Shown here one piece after another: positions 26,469-35,868 of a stretch of DNA of 64,000 bases. The translations under genes and the position numbers were made by a program. How positions within the stretch are numbered: the first letter of the stretch is position 1; each line of letters starts with the position of its first letter. The notes beneath the pieces are model-generated. The model searched no databases and had not been told where the DNA came from. It was given only the letters and a program-made list of their open reading frames with translations. The DNA is from Candidatus Nitrosopumilus sediminis (GTDB lineage: Archaea; Thermoproteota; Nitrososphaeria; Nitrososphaerales; Nitrosopumilaceae): positions 186,001 through 250,000 of the forward strand of contig NC_018656.1 of NCBI RefSeq assembly GCF_000299395.1. Reading direction: 5' to 3'.

Positions 26469-28016
26469 GTGCATTCTGAAAAGATTGAAGGATATACTAA
26501 AAAGAATAATACAGCATTACAAGGTGGTGGCCAAGATCGAATCAAGGCTCAACACGATAAGGGAAAATTAACTGCCCGCGAAAGAATTGATCTTCTACTT
26601 GATGAGGGTACTTTTACTGAAATTGATCCATTAACCACACATCATTATCATGAATATGATATGCAGAAAAAGAAATTTTTCACTGATGGTGTAGTTGGTG
26701 GATATGGAAATGTAAATGGAAGACAAATCTTTGTTTTTGCATATGATTTCACTGTACTTGGTGGAACTCTGAGTCAGATGGGAGCTAAAAAAATTACAAA
26801 ACTAATGGATCATGCTGTTCAAACAGGATGTCCAATAATTGGTATAATGGATTCTGGTGGAGCTAGAATCCAAGAAGGAATCATGAGTCTTGATGGATTT
26901 GCAGATATCTTTTATCATAATCAATTGGCATCAGGTGTAATTCCACAAATCACTGCAAGCATTGGCCCATCTGCAGGTGGTTCTGTATACTCTCCTGCAA
27001 TGACCGACTTTGTAATTATGGTTGATAAAGTAGGAACTATGTTTGTTACAGGTCCTGATGTAGTCAAGACTGTATTGGGAGAAGAAATTTCATTTGATGA
27101 TCTTGGTGGAGCAATGACTCATGGATCAAAAAGTGGTGTTGCACATTTTGTTGCACAAAATGAATACGAATGCATGGATTATATCAAAAAACTAATTTCA
27201 TATTTGCCTCAAAATAATACTGAAGCACCACCAAAAATTCAAACTGATGATGATCCAAACAGAATGGATCATAATTTGATCAATATTATTCCAGAAAATC
27301 CTTTACAGCCATATGACATGAAAGAAATCATTAATTCAATTGTTGACAATCATGAATTCTTTGAAGTTCATGAACTGTTTGCACCAAACATTATTGTTGG
27401 TTATGGGAGAATGAATGGTAAAGTTGTTGGAATTGTTGCAAATCAACCAATTCATCTTGCAGGTGCACTTGATATTGATTCATCAAACAAAGCTGCACGT
27501 TTCATTAGATTCTGTGACTCATTTAATATTCCAATAATTACTCTAGTAGATACTCCTGGATACATGCCAGGTTCTAACCAAGAACATAATGGTATCATAA
27601 GACATGGCAGTAAGTTACTTTACGCATATTGTGAAGCAACTGTTCCAAGAATTACTCTGGTTATTGGAAAGGCATATGGTGGCGCATACATTGCAATGGG
27701 AAGTAAAAATCTTAGAACTGACATTAATTATGCATGGCCTACTGCAAGATGTGCTGTTCTAGGTGGAGAAGCTGCTGTGAAAATCATGTATAGAAAAGAT
27801 CTCAGTGAGGCTGATGATGCTGAAGCACTAAAGAAACAATTAATCGATGAATTTGCAGAAAAATTCGAAAATCCTTATGTTGCAGCATCTCACGGAACTG
27901 TAGATAATGTAATTGATCCTGCTGAAACAAGACCTATGTTAATTAAAGCACTTGAAATGCTCGAAAACAAAAGAGTAAAACAATTACCAAGAAAACATGG
28001 AAATATCAACCTGTGA
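26469..28016 (+). CDS. pccB: Acetyl-/propionyl-CoA carboxylase carboxyltransferase subunit
   Basis: 515-residue crotonase-fold carboxyltransferase. Typical sequences are KLTARERIDLLLDEGTF near 31, GARIQEGI near 131, and the acyl-CoA/biotin-binding loops GPSAGGSVYSPA near 160 and KAYGGAYIAMGSK near 395. It transfers carboxyl from biotin to acetyl- or propionyl-CoA. In Nitrososphaerota this bifunctional enzyme fixes bicarbonate in the 3-hydroxypropionate/4-hydroxybutyrate cycle (family knowledge). GTG start; TATA-like TAAATTAATATAGG about 25-35 nt upstream. First gene of a three-gene operon. Confidence 0.95.
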   Translation: MHSEKIEGYTKKNNTALQGGGQDRIKAQHDKGKLTARERIDLLLDEGTFTEIDPLTTHHYHEYDMQKKKFFTDGVVGGYGNVNGRQIFVFAYDFTVLGGTLSQMGAKKITKLMDHAVQTGCPIIGIMDSGGARIQEGIMSLDGFADIFYHNQLASGVIPQITASIGPSAGGSVYSPAMTDFVIMVDKVGTMFVTGPDVVKTVLGEEISFDDLGGAMTHGSKSGVAHFVAQNEYECMDYIKKLISYLPQNNTEAPPKIQTDDDPNRMDHNLINIIPENPLQPYDMKEIINSIVDNHEFFEVHELFAPNIIVGYGRMNGKVVGIVANQPIHLAGALDIDSSNKAARFIRFCDSFNIPIITLVDTPGYMPGSNQEHNGIIRHGSKLLYAYCEATVPRITLVIGKAYGGAYIAMGSKNLRTDINYAWPTARCAVLGGEAAVKIMYRKDLSEADDAEALKKQLIDEFAEKFENPYVAASHGTVDNVIDPAETRPMLIKALEMLENKRVKQLPRKHGNINL

Positions 28017-28019
28017 TTA

Positions 28020-29510
28020 ATGATGATTGAAAAAGTACTTATCGCAAACAGAGGAGAAATCGCTTTACGTGTTATTAGAACATGCAAAGCACTAGGAATT
28101 AAGACCGTAGCTGTCTATTCTGATGAAGATTACAATTCAATGCATGTTAAACAAGCAACTGAAGCATATCATATTGGAGAAGCTGCTCCTGCAAAATCAT
28201 ATCTTAATCAAGATAAAATTCTTGAAGTGATGCTCAAATCAGGATCAGATGCAGTTCATCCAGGTTATGGCTTTCTTTCTGAAAATGATGACTTTGCAAA
28301 TCTATGTGAAAAAAATAAAATTATCTTTATTGGTCCTACTGCAGAATCTATGAATCTCTGTGGGGATAAAATGAAATGTAAAGATGCAATGCTTAAAGCA
28401 AAAGTTCCAACAGTACCTGGAAGTCCAGGTTTGGTAAAAGATGCTGATGATGCAGAAAAAATTGCAAATGAAATTGGTTATCCGGTAATGTTAAAATCAG
28501 TTTATGGTGGCGGAGGTCGTGGAATTAGAATCGTAAATAATGACCAAGAATTGCGTGATGGGTATGAATCAGTTACTGGTGAATCCATTGCAGCAGTGGG
28601 TAAATCTGCAATTCTGGTAGAAAAATTCTTGGAAAAAACACGTCACATTGAATATCAATTTGCTAGAGATACTCATGGTAATACTGTTCACATATTTGAA
28701 AGAGAATGTTCTATTCAAAGACGTAACCAAAAATTAATCGAACAAACACCTTCGCCAATTGTAGATGAAGAAACAAGAGCACGTGTAGGCGAATCTGTTT
28801 GTAGAGCCGCTGATGCAGTAGATTATACAAACTTGGGTACGGCTGAATTCTTGAGGGCTGATAATGGAGACTTTTACTTTATTGAAATTAATGCAAGATT
28901 ACAAGTAGAGCATCCAATTACAGAATTTGTATCTGGATTAGATTTGGTCAAATTACAACTAGATATTGCAAATGGCGAACCAATTCCATTCAAACAAAGT
29001 GACCTCAAAATGAATGGCTATGCTATTGAATGCAGAATTAATGCAGAAGATACTTTCTTAGATTTTGCTCCTTCAACAGGACCTGTTCCAGATGTTGTAA
29101 TTCCAGCAGGACCAAGTGTTAGATGCGATACCTATCTTTATCCTGGATGTACTGTTTCTCCATTTTATGACTCTCTTATGGCAAAACTCGTTACTTGGGG
29201 ACAAACCTTTGAAGAATCTAGAACAAGAATGCTTGCTGCACTAAATGACTTTTACATTCAAGGAGTTGAAACTTCAATTCCATTATACAAAACAATTCTA
29301 AATTCTGAAGAATACAAAAATGGAGACCTTTCAACCGATTTCCTAAAACGTCATGGAATGATTGATAGATTAACTGAAGATCTTAAAAAAGAAAAAGAAG
29401 AGAAAAGCGAAGCTGCATTAGCCGCTGCAATTATTCATTCTGAATACTTTAAGAGTAGAGCCCAAACTAGTACTGCTAATAACTCTAATTGGAAATATAA
29501 ATTGGATTGA
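28020..29510 (+). CDS. accC: Biotin carboxylase subunit of acyl-CoA carboxylase
   Basis: 496-residue ATP-grasp enzyme: LIANRGEIALRVIRTCKALG at the N-terminus, HPGYGFLSEN near 77, the ATP lid KSVYGGGGRGIR near 160, EKFLEKTRHIEYQ near 200, and catalytic EINARLQVEHPITE near 290. It carboxylates the biotin of the carrier protein using bicarbonate and ATP. The C-terminal 45 residues are charged and unlike bacterial AccC. The gene follows pccB after 3 nt. Confidence 0.95.
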   Translation: MMIEKVLIANRGEIALRVIRTCKALGIKTVAVYSDEDYNSMHVKQATEAYHIGEAAPAKSYLNQDKILEVMLKSGSDAVHPGYGFLSENDDFANLCEKNKIIFIGPTAESMNLCGDKMKCKDAMLKAKVPTVPGSPGLVKDADDAEKIANEIGYPVMLKSVYGGGGRGIRIVNNDQELRDGYESVTGESIAAVGKSAILVEKFLEKTRHIEYQFARDTHGNTVHIFERECSIQRRNQKLIEQTPSPIVDEETRARVGESVCRAADAVDYTNLGTAEFLRADNGDFYFIEINARLQVEHPITEFVSGLDLVKLQLDIANGEPIPFKQSDLKMNGYAIECRINAEDTFLDFAPSTGPVPDVVIPAGPSVRCDTYLYPGCTVSPFYDSLMAKLVTWGQTFEESRTRMLAALNDFYIQGVETSIPLYKTILNSEEYKNGDLSTDFLKRHGMIDRLTEDLKKEKEEKSEAALAAAIIHSEYFKSRAQTSTANNSNWKYKLD

Positions 29511-29516
29511 TGATAA

Positions 29517-30029
29517 ATGAATTACAAAATACAAGATATTGAAAAATCATTTGATGGAAAGATAGTTAAAAATCTTGGAAACAATGACTATGTTATTAAG
29601 ATTAATGATAACGAACACAATTTAAAAATCATATCAATGAATTCTAAAGGAATTGAATTTATTTTAGATAACAAATATCACAAAGCAAAATATCTTGAAC
29701 AAACTACAAATGAAATGAACATTGTAATTGACAATGTTCCAATTACACTAAACTTACACACCCACTTTGATGAAATTGTCTACAAGAATTCAGGTGGGGG
29801 TGGTGCAGGTAATGCACAACTAGCATTGAAAAGCCAAATACCTGGAAAGGTTATATCAATATCTGTCGCAGAAGGCGATTCTGTAAAGAAAGGGGATGTA
29901 ATCTGTACTTTAGAATCTATGAAAATGCAAGTAGCAGTAAAATCTCACAAAGATGGTGTAGTTAAAACAATCAAAATCAAAGAAACAGTATCTGTCGCTA
30001 AAGGCGATGTTATTGCAGAAATAGAATGA
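29517..30029 (+). CDS. Biotin carboxyl carrier protein of acyl-CoA carboxylase
   Basis: 170 residues. The C-terminal 75 residues form the biotinyl domain with the ESMKMQVAV biotinylation site (Lys in MKM), preceded by GKVISISVAEGDSVKKGDVI. The first 90 residues are a linker/beta domain of the kind seen in three-gene archaeal carboxylases; a short GGGGAG hinge joins them. Third gene of the operon, after 6 nt. It carries the biotin between accC and pccB products. Confidence 0.93.
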   Translation: MNYKIQDIEKSFDGKIVKNLGNNDYVIKINDNEHNLKIISMNSKGIEFILDNKYHKAKYLEQTTNEMNIVIDNVPITLNLHTHFDEIVYKNSGGGGAGNAQLALKSQIPGKVISISVAEGDSVKKGDVICTLESMKMQVAVKSHKDGVVKTIKIKETVSVAKGDVIAEIE

Positions 30030-30033
30030 TTTT

Positions 30034-30498
30034 TTATTTTAAGAAATTTTTGATTTCTTCATAGTTTGGCTCTTTTAATGGATCTTCTGATACCCATTTG
30101 TAACCAATTTTCCCATCTTCGTTAATTATGAAAACAGAACGTTTTGCTGCATTGTAATCTTTGATGTGTAATAGATCTGGCATCAAAACATCATAATCTC
30201 TAATTGTTTTACTGGTATAGTCAGATAATAATGGAAAATTAAAGTTGTGTTTTTCAGCAAATGCTTTGTTTGCGAATGGACCATCATTACTGATTGCTAT
30301 GACTTGGGCACCCATATCTGAAATTTCTTTCCAAGAATCTCTAAATGTACAAAGTTCTACTTCACAAACAGGCGAACTTGCAGCTACAATAAACGACAAG
30401 ACAATTTTTTCACCCTTAAATTCATCCAAAGCCCTCATTTTCAATTCTGTGTCTGCTAGTTCAAAACTAGGAGCGATATCTCCTACATTCAATGCCAT
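30034..30498 (-). CDS. Peroxiredoxin (AhpC/TSA, BCP-type)
   Basis: 154-residue thioredoxin-fold peroxidase that reduces hydroperoxides. The peroxidatic Cys lies in ASSPVCEVELCTFRDSW near residue 45; a second Cys five residues later fits an atypical two-Cys (BCP) mechanism. VSDDGPFANKAFAEKHNF-like and YDVLMPDLLHIKDYNAAKRSVFII complete the pattern. It ends convergent with the carboxylase operon, 4 nt apart. Confidence 0.9.
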   Translation of the reverse strand: MALNVGDIAPSFELADTELKMRALDEFKGEKIVLSFIVAASSPVCEVELCTFRDSWKEISDMGAQVIAISNDGPFANKAFAEKHNFNFPLLSDYTSKTIRDYDVLMPDLLHIKDYNAAKRSVFIINEDGKIGYKWVSEDPLKEPNYEEIKNFLK

Positions 30499-30580
30499 GA
30501 TCGCAATTTGACGTTATCCTATTAAGTTCTTTACAAAAATTATTTTTTTCAAATTTGATCCCAAAAATGAAACATACCTT

Positions 30581-30590
30581 TTTATACAAA
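30581..30590 (+). promoter_or_regulatory. TATA box of the complex I operon (nuoA)
   Basis: TTTATACAAA sits 21 nt before the TTG of nuoA, preceded by an A/C-rich BRE-like stretch. The spacing suits a start site at or close to the TTG, giving a leaderless or nearly leaderless message. Confidence 0.5.
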
Positions 30591-30610
30591 AATTGGAGTG
30601 AAAAGCTAAA

Positions 30611-30985
30611 TTGGTCGGGGAATTAGCGGGCAATTATAGTACCGTTGTATTGATGTTTGCGTTTGGTATAGTAGCAATGGCTCCAGCTTTAGTTATTTCA
30701 AGAATGATTTCTCCTCGAAAAAGAAGTAATCCAGTAAAATTTTTGCCAATGGAATGTGGCCAAGTCCCTTCCGGAGAAGGAAGAACTCATTTCATGATGC
30801 AGTATTATCCGTACATTTTGATGTTTGTGGTATTTGATGTGATGGCTATTTTCTTGTATGCATGGGGAAGTGCACTTTTAGAAATTCCAAAGATTGCAAC
30901 TTTGCCAATGATGGGATTTCTAGCAATCATGTTTGGCGCTATGGCATTTGCATTATATCAATCAGGGAGAAGAAGAATATGGTAG
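30611..30985 (+). CDS. nuoA: NADH-quinone oxidoreductase-like complex, subunit A
   Basis: 124 residues with three membrane helices and the conserved loop FLPMECGQVPSGEG (the Cys-containing region of ND3), then YYPYILMFVVFDVMAIFLYAW. The first gene of the eleven-gene complex I cluster. TTG start just downstream of a TATA-like box. Subunit A forms part of the quinone-coupling region at the membrane. Confidence 0.93.
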   Translation: MVGELAGNYSTVVLMFAFGIVAMAPALVISRMISPRKRSNPVKFLPMECGQVPSGEGRTHFMMQYYPYILMFVVFDVMAIFLYAWGSALLEIPKIATLPMMGFLAIMFGAMAFALYQSGRRRIW

Positions 30986-31000
30986 TTTTTTATATAAATT
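30986..31000 (+). promoter_or_regulatory. TATA box between nuoA and nuoB
   Basis: TTTTTATATAAATT directly follows the nuoA stop and lies about 25-35 nt before the TTG of nuoB. It is one of the strongest TATA matches in the window, so nuoB to nuoN probably have their own promoter in addition to read-through from nuoA. Confidence 0.5.
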
Positions 31001-31025
31001 GTATTTACGAGGGTAGGGGATAAGA

Positions 31026-31550
31026 TTGCTTAAAGATTTAGTAACACCAGAAAATGCAAATGTTTTTGTCGGAAAATTAGGGGACATTTTAGAAAAAGCA
31101 ATTGATAAACCATTGGGCTATGCCATTAATTGGGGTAGAATTTGGTCACTCTGGCCTGTCCACATTGAAACAGCTTGTTGCAGTGTTGAATTTGGCGCAG
31201 CATCAAGTCCTAGATATGATGTTGAAAGATTTGGTATCATTGAAGCATTCGGATCACTAAGACAATGTGATCTTGTTGTTGTTCAAGGAACTATTACAAG
31301 AAAAATGGCACCACGTCTCAGATTAGTTTATGATCAAATGCCAGAACCAAAGTATGTAATTGCTATGGGAGCTTGTGCCATTACTGGAGGTTTGTATTTT
31401 GATTCATACAATGTACTTCCAGGAATTGATGGAGTTATTCCAGTTGATGTCTACGTTCCAGGTTGCCCACCTAGACCTGAAACTCTCATCCAAGGATGTA
31501 TGTTATTGCAAGAAAAAATTAAGAGAATGAAGGCTAGGAAGTTTGTATAA
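31026..31550 (+). CDS. nuoB: Complex I subunit B (N2 cluster)
   Basis: 174 residues. WPVHIETACCSVEFGAA holds the tandem Cys pair, and IAMGACAITGG plus VPGCPPRPE provide the other ligands of the terminal [4Fe-4S] cluster N2 that reduces quinone. TTG start. The stop overlaps nuoC by 1 nt. Confidence 0.95.
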   Translation: MLKDLVTPENANVFVGKLGDILEKAIDKPLGYAINWGRIWSLWPVHIETACCSVEFGAASSPRYDVERFGIIEAFGSLRQCDLVVVQGTITRKMAPRLRLVYDQMPEPKYVIAMGACAITGGLYFDSYNVLPGIDGVIPVDVYVPGCPPRPETLIQGCMLLQEKIKRMKARKFV

Positions 31551-32146
31551 TGAGTACTGAAACTGAAAATCCTCCTGCAGATACAAAACCTAAAGCACAA
31601 ACACCTCCACCTAAACCTGCCCCTAAAAAACCTGAAACTGCCCCTGCAGAATTACCTGCATTTGAAAAGAGCATTTCTGATAAAATTGTTGAAAAATTTA
31701 GCGACAAAGTCGAAGTTGGATTTGTAAAAAAAGATAGAGTTAGAATTAATGTTGGACGAGAACATGTTCACGACGTTGCTGAATTTATTCGCGATGGACT
31801 AAACTATGATCATGTAGAATCTGTTTCAGGCGTAGATTATCCTCAGGATAATGAAATTGAAGTTGTTTATCATATAGGATCTTACACTGATTCATCATTA
31901 GCAAGACAAATTCTAGTTTTAGCCACAAGAGCACCTAGAGAAACAAACCCAATTCCTGGAAATGATGCAACAAGACTTCCAACCCTTAGAGATGTGTTTT
32001 ACAGTGTTGAATTTCATGAAAGAGAAGTTTTTGAAATGTTTGGAGTTTTCTTTGAAGGCCATCCTGATAATAGACGATTACTTTTACCAGAAGATTGGGC
32101 AGATTTACCTCCACTTAGAAAGGACTTTGCAATAAAGGGTAGATGA
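31550..32146 (+). CDS. nuoC: Complex I subunit C
   Basis: 198 residues. The first 40 are a Pro/Lys-rich, probably disordered leader (PPPKPAPKKPETAPAELPA). The rest is the 30-kDa subunit domain with VSGVDYPQDN near 105 and YSVEFHEREVFEMFGVFFEGHPD near 150, ending in the conserved LPPLRKDFAIKGR. It packs against subunit D in the peripheral arm. Confidence 0.93.
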   Translation: MSTETENPPADTKPKAQTPPPKPAPKKPETAPAELPAFEKSISDKIVEKFSDKVEVGFVKKDRVRINVGREHVHDVAEFIRDGLNYDHVESVSGVDYPQDNEIEVVYHIGSYTDSSLARQILVLATRAPRETNPIPGNDATRLPTLRDVFYSVEFHEREVFEMFGVFFEGHPDNRRLLLPEDWADLPPLRKDFAIKGR

Positions 32147-32147
32147 G

Positions 32148-33281
32148 ATGACTGAATTACCTCCTGGATTAGCACTCCAAAAAGTTGATGAGAGAATAAT
32201 GACTCTCAATGTTGGACCACAACATCCTGGTTCTGGCCACATGAGAATTATTGTACAAATTGATGGTGATTACATTGTTGCATGTGATCCTGATCCTGGA
32301 TATGTTCATCGCGGAGAAGAAAAAATGGCAGAATATAGAAATTATATTACAAATATTCCTCACTTGGAAAGACCAGTAATTCATGATTCTTGTAATATAT
32401 TATACCCATATGTTTTGGGTGCAGAAGAACTTCTTGGAATCGAGGTTCCAGAACGTGCAAAATACGTTAGAGTAATTGCATCTGAACTAAACCGCTGTAT
32501 TTACATCATGTATTGGCTTGCAATTTATGGAATCTTTTTGGGACACTCTACAATGTTCATGTGGCCTGCAGGAGATCGTGAACTGTTAATTGATTTGATG
32601 GAAAAAATGACTGGTGCTAGAGTAACACATGCACACTTTGTTCCAGGTGGAGTCAGAAATGATTTGCCACCAAACTTTGAGGATGTTTGTTTACGTCAAG
32701 TTAACTACTTTGAAAAACGTATCAAAGAATATGCTGCAGTCTTTTATGACAATCCTATTCTAATTTCAAGAACTAGAGATACAGGAGTACTATCCAGACA
32801 AGATGCAATCAGATATGGAACTACTGGCTCTGTGCTTCGTGCTAGTGGTGTTGATTATGATCTTCGAGTAAAGGAACCATACGATGTCTATGATGAATTA
32901 GATGTTCATACCAATGTGATGAAAGAAGGAGATTCCTACGCAAGATCCAGAATTCCATGGCTTGACATGATGGAAAGCTGTAATATTATCAGACAAGCAT
33001 TGCAAAAAATGCCAAAGTCCGGCTCTGTTAGAGTAAAACTAAAACCAAATCCAAAAACAAAGGGACTGGAATCAGTTTACAAACGTGTAGAATCAGGCAG
33101 AGGATCATTAGGTTGCTATATTGTGTCTGATGCTAAAACAGAGCCCTATAGAGTAAAGTTGAGTGTTCCTTCATTTAGAAATCTAATTGCTTTACCAAAT
33201 CTTCTAAGAGGTGAAAAACTTGGCAATATGCCATCAGTTTATTGGAGTCTTAATTATTGGCCAGTGGAGGCAGACCGATAA
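32148..33281 (+). CDS. nuoD: Complex I subunit D (49-kDa)
   Basis: 377 residues. Features: NVGPQHPGSGHMRI (quinone-site His-Pro-x-Gly) near 21, DPGYVHRGEEKMAEYR near 50, ARVTHAHFVPGGVRND near 160, and the C-terminal ESGRGSLGCYIVSD. It forms the quinone chamber with NuoB and lacks the Ni-ligand cysteines of hydrogenases. Confidence 0.95.
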   Translation: MTELPPGLALQKVDERIMTLNVGPQHPGSGHMRIIVQIDGDYIVACDPDPGYVHRGEEKMAEYRNYITNIPHLERPVIHDSCNILYPYVLGAEELLGIEVPERAKYVRVIASELNRCIYIMYWLAIYGIFLGHSTMFMWPAGDRELLIDLMEKMTGARVTHAHFVPGGVRNDLPPNFEDVCLRQVNYFEKRIKEYAAVFYDNPILISRTRDTGVLSRQDAIRYGTTGSVLRASGVDYDLRVKEPYDVYDELDVHTNVMKEGDSYARSRIPWLDMMESCNIIRQALQKMPKSGSVRVKLKPNPKTKGLESVYKRVESGRGSLGCYIVSDAKTEPYRVKLSVPSFRNLIALPNLLRGEKLGNMPSVYWSLNYWPVEADR

Positions 33282-34580
33282 ATGTCAGTCATTGCACCAA
33301 ATTTCAAACTAAGTGAATTTATCAAATCATTACTTGATAATGTATTTTGGATAATTCTACTACTTGTTTTAATTGGTATTCCGGCAGTATTCATGATTCT
33401 ATTTGTAATTGAAATGCCCGTTATCAATGGAGAACTACTTACACCATTTCTTGCATTAACATGGATTGCGGATCCGTCTCGTACTCTTCCAATTATTAAA
33501 GCATTCATGGCAACTGATATTTTTAGAGTAATGGCATTTCCTGGATTTGGATTTGCAGCATTGCTAGCAGCAGGTACCATCTTTATTGAAAGAAAGATGC
33601 TTGCAAAATTACAGCTTAGAGTTGGTCCATTTTATTGTGGAAAGTTTGAAGGTATTTTGCAATTAATGGGTGACGGCTTAAAATTAATCTCAAAAGAAAT
33701 TATTATTCCTGCAAAAGCTGACAAACCTATTTTCTGGGCAGCTCCGGTACTCTTTGTTGCAGCTGCAGCAGCATTTGTTGCATTCATTCCTGTTGCACCT
33801 GGTTGGGTAGTTGCAGATGTAGATATGGGATTACTTGGGGTATTTGCGGTAATTGGATTCTTCCCAATCATTACAATTCTCTCAGCATGGTCTGCAAACA
33901 GTAAATTCCCATTCATTGGTGGTATCAGAGCATTATTCCAAATGGTCTCATTTGAAATTCCATTAATTTTGTCTTTGCTAGGTGTCGTCATGTTAACAGG
34001 TTCTCTTAATCTATCAGAAATTGCTGCAAGTCAATCCAGTTTCCCATGGATTGTATTTTTGCCAGTTGGTGCAATTGTGTTCTTTATCACAATGCTTGCA
34101 GAATTAGAAAGAATTCCATTTGACTTGCCAGAAGCAGAAAGTGAAATTGTTGCTGGTTGGTTAACTGAATTATCTGGAATGATGTATGGACTTGTTCAAT
34201 TAGGAACATATCTTAAACTCTATGCGTTTGCAGCATTGTTTGTTGTTATTTTCTTAGGTGGATGGAATGGCCCAATGGTTGTACCACCATTCCCAGCAGA
34301 AATTCTTGAAAAAGGAATTGAAATGGGTCCTATCGTAGCAAAAATTCCTGGTCTGCCATTATTCGATCAAGCAATGCTTAATGGCACACTTTGGTTTGTT
34401 CTAAAAACAGTAGCTGTGATATTTTTCATATTGTTGCCAAGAGGTGTTTTCCCAAGAATTAGAGTTGATATGCTGCTAAGTCTTGGATGGACTAAATTAA
34501 TTGGATTAGCTTTCGTTAACATCTTTATTGCACTGGGCTTGCTTTACGCTGGAGTGCTAGGACCAGGAGGATTACAATAA
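33282..34580 (+). CDS. nuoH: Complex I subunit H (ND1)
   Basis: 432-residue membrane protein with about nine helices. ERKMLAKLQLRVGPFYCG near 101 and the acidic loop ELERIPFDLPEAESEIVAGW near 270 are the ND1 signatures lining the quinone channel. There is an extra N-terminal segment with one helix before the core and a roughly 40-residue insertion, PMVVPPFPAEILEKGIEMG, after helix 7; both are longer than in bacterial NuoH. Confidence 0.94.
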   Translation: MSVIAPNFKLSEFIKSLLDNVFWIILLLVLIGIPAVFMILFVIEMPVINGELLTPFLALTWIADPSRTLPIIKAFMATDIFRVMAFPGFGFAALLAAGTIFIERKMLAKLQLRVGPFYCGKFEGILQLMGDGLKLISKEIIIPAKADKPIFWAAPVLFVAAAAAFVAFIPVAPGWVVADVDMGLLGVFAVIGFFPIITILSAWSANSKFPFIGGIRALFQMVSFEIPLILSLLGVVMLTGSLNLSEIAASQSSFPWIVFLPVGAIVFFITMLAELERIPFDLPEAESEIVAGWLTELSGMMYGLVQLGTYLKLYAFAALFVVIFLGGWNGPMVVPPFPAEILEKGIEMGPIVAKIPGLPLFDQAMLNGTLWFVLKTVAVIFFILLPRGVFPRIRVDMLLSLGWTKLIGLAFVNIFIALGLLYAGVLGPGGLQ

Positions 34581-35077
34581 TGGGAACTGCAACTGGTATT
34601 ATTCGTGCATTAAATTCAGGAATTAAACACATTGCAACAAAACGATTCACACTTCGTTATCCTGAAGAGAAACTAAAGTTTGTAGGTGATGGATATCAGT
34701 TTGATCCATCTACTGGTGTTGGAATCGCCGGATTAAAAGGACGACATATGTTATTCCATGATCACTGTACTGGATGCCAATTATGTTCAATTGCATGTGA
34801 AGGCGTTGCAGAAGCCATTGCAATGGTAAAAGTTCCAGAAGAACAAAAACAAAATAAAAAATCAATCATGCCACAAATTGATTATGGAAAATGTGTTTTC
34901 TGTGGCCTCTGTGTTGATGCATGTCCTTTCTATGCACTTTACATGACTAATGATTATGAGTTATCTTCCTTTTCAAAAGAAGGTTTGATTTACACTCCTG
35001 CACAACTTCAGGTAAAACCATATGTTGCACAGGATAGTGAAATACAAATATCTGATAGAGGTGCTACACATGGCTGA
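34580..35077 (+). CDS. nuoI: Complex I subunit I (two [4Fe-4S] clusters)
   Basis: 165 residues. Two ferredoxin motifs: CTGCQLCSIACEGVAEAI near 62 (the usual Pro after the last Cys is replaced by Glu-Gly) and CVFCGLCVDACP near 108. Its N-terminus RFTLRYPEE is typical. It carries electrons from the missing input module to N2. Overlaps nuoH by 1 nt and nuoJ by 8 nt. Confidence 0.94.
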   Translation: MGTATGIIRALNSGIKHIATKRFTLRYPEEKLKFVGDGYQFDPSTGVGIAGLKGRHMLFHDHCTGCQLCSIACEGVAEAIAMVKVPEEQKQNKKSIMPQIDYGKCVFCGLCVDACPFYALYMTNDYELSSFSKEGLIYTPAQLQVKPYVAQDSEIQISDRGATHG

Positions 35078-35582
35078 TGCTGCATTTCTTGCATTGGCAG
35101 TAATTACAATTGGCTCAGCAATTGCTGCACTTGAATTAAGATCATTAATCTATGGTTCCATTGCTTTGATGGGAACTTTAGGTGGTATTGCAGGATTCTT
35201 TTTCTTACTTGATGCGCCTTTTGTTGCATTATTCCAATTAGCAGTTTACGTAGGTTCCATTGCTGTTTTAATTTTGTTTACTGTAATGTTAGTAAAAAGA
35301 GAATTAATCTTCAAAAAAATTGAAGACAAGAGAAGAAAATTTGCAGGAATTGGTTTGATGCTTGTAATTATGGTGTCATTAGGAGCAGTATTCTTGGATT
35401 CTGGAATCAAAACAATAACTACTGATGAACCTGCAACTGACTTTAGAGATATAGGAACTGACTTTGTAACATATTATTGGCCTGCATTAATTCTGATGGG
35501 ATTATTACTGGCAGGATCTGTTACTGGTGCGCTAGTTTTAGCCAAACGTGAGGATGTGGAGAATGACCAGCGAGCTAGTTGA
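35070..35582 (+). CDS. nuoJ: Complex I subunit J (ND6)
   Basis: 170 residues from ATG 35070, which overlaps the end of nuoI; an upstream in-frame ATG at 35022 lies within nuoI and is less likely. Five hydrophobic helices; FQLAVYVGSIAVLILFTVML near 60 is the ND6 pi-bulge helix. GTG/ATG-rich end overlaps nuoK by 20 nt. Confidence 0.92.
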   Translation: MADAAFLALAVITIGSAIAALELRSLIYGSIALMGTLGGIAGFFFLLDAPFVALFQLAVYVGSIAVLILFTVMLVKRELIFKKIEDKRRKFAGIGLMLVIMVSLGAVFLDSGIKTITTDEPATDFRDIGTDFVTYYWPALILMGLLLAGSVTGALVLAKREDVENDQRAS

Positions 35583-35868
35583 TTTTACTCTCGTATCTGT
35601 GGCTCTCCTTGGTATAGGAATCTATGGTCTTGCAGTTAAACGTAATTTTATCAGGATGCTATTTGCAGTTGAAATAATTATTAATGCTGCAAACTTGAAT
35701 ATTGTTGCTTTTGGTAGATTTCTACCTCACAGCGGTGGTCAAACTATGGCATTATTTTCAATTGCAATTGCAGCAGCAGAAGTTGCAGTTGGACTATCTT
35801 TGATCATTGTAGCTTATCGTATGTATCAGAATGTCGATATTGCAGACTTCAGGAGCTTGAAGGGATAA
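35563..35868 (+). CDS. nuoK: Complex I subunit K (ND4L)
   Basis: 101 residues from ATG 35563 (GTGGAGA just upstream can act as ribosome binding site). Three helices with conserved Glu in AVEIIINAANLN near 33 and EVAVGLSLII near 73, the membrane acidic residues of the proton path. It overlaps nuoJ and nuoM (1 nt). Confidence 0.92.
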   Translation: MTSELVDFTLVSVALLGIGIYGLAVKRNFIRMLFAVEIIINAANLNIVAFGRFLPHSGGQTMALFSIAIAAAEVAVGLSLIIVAYRMYQNVDIADFRSLKG

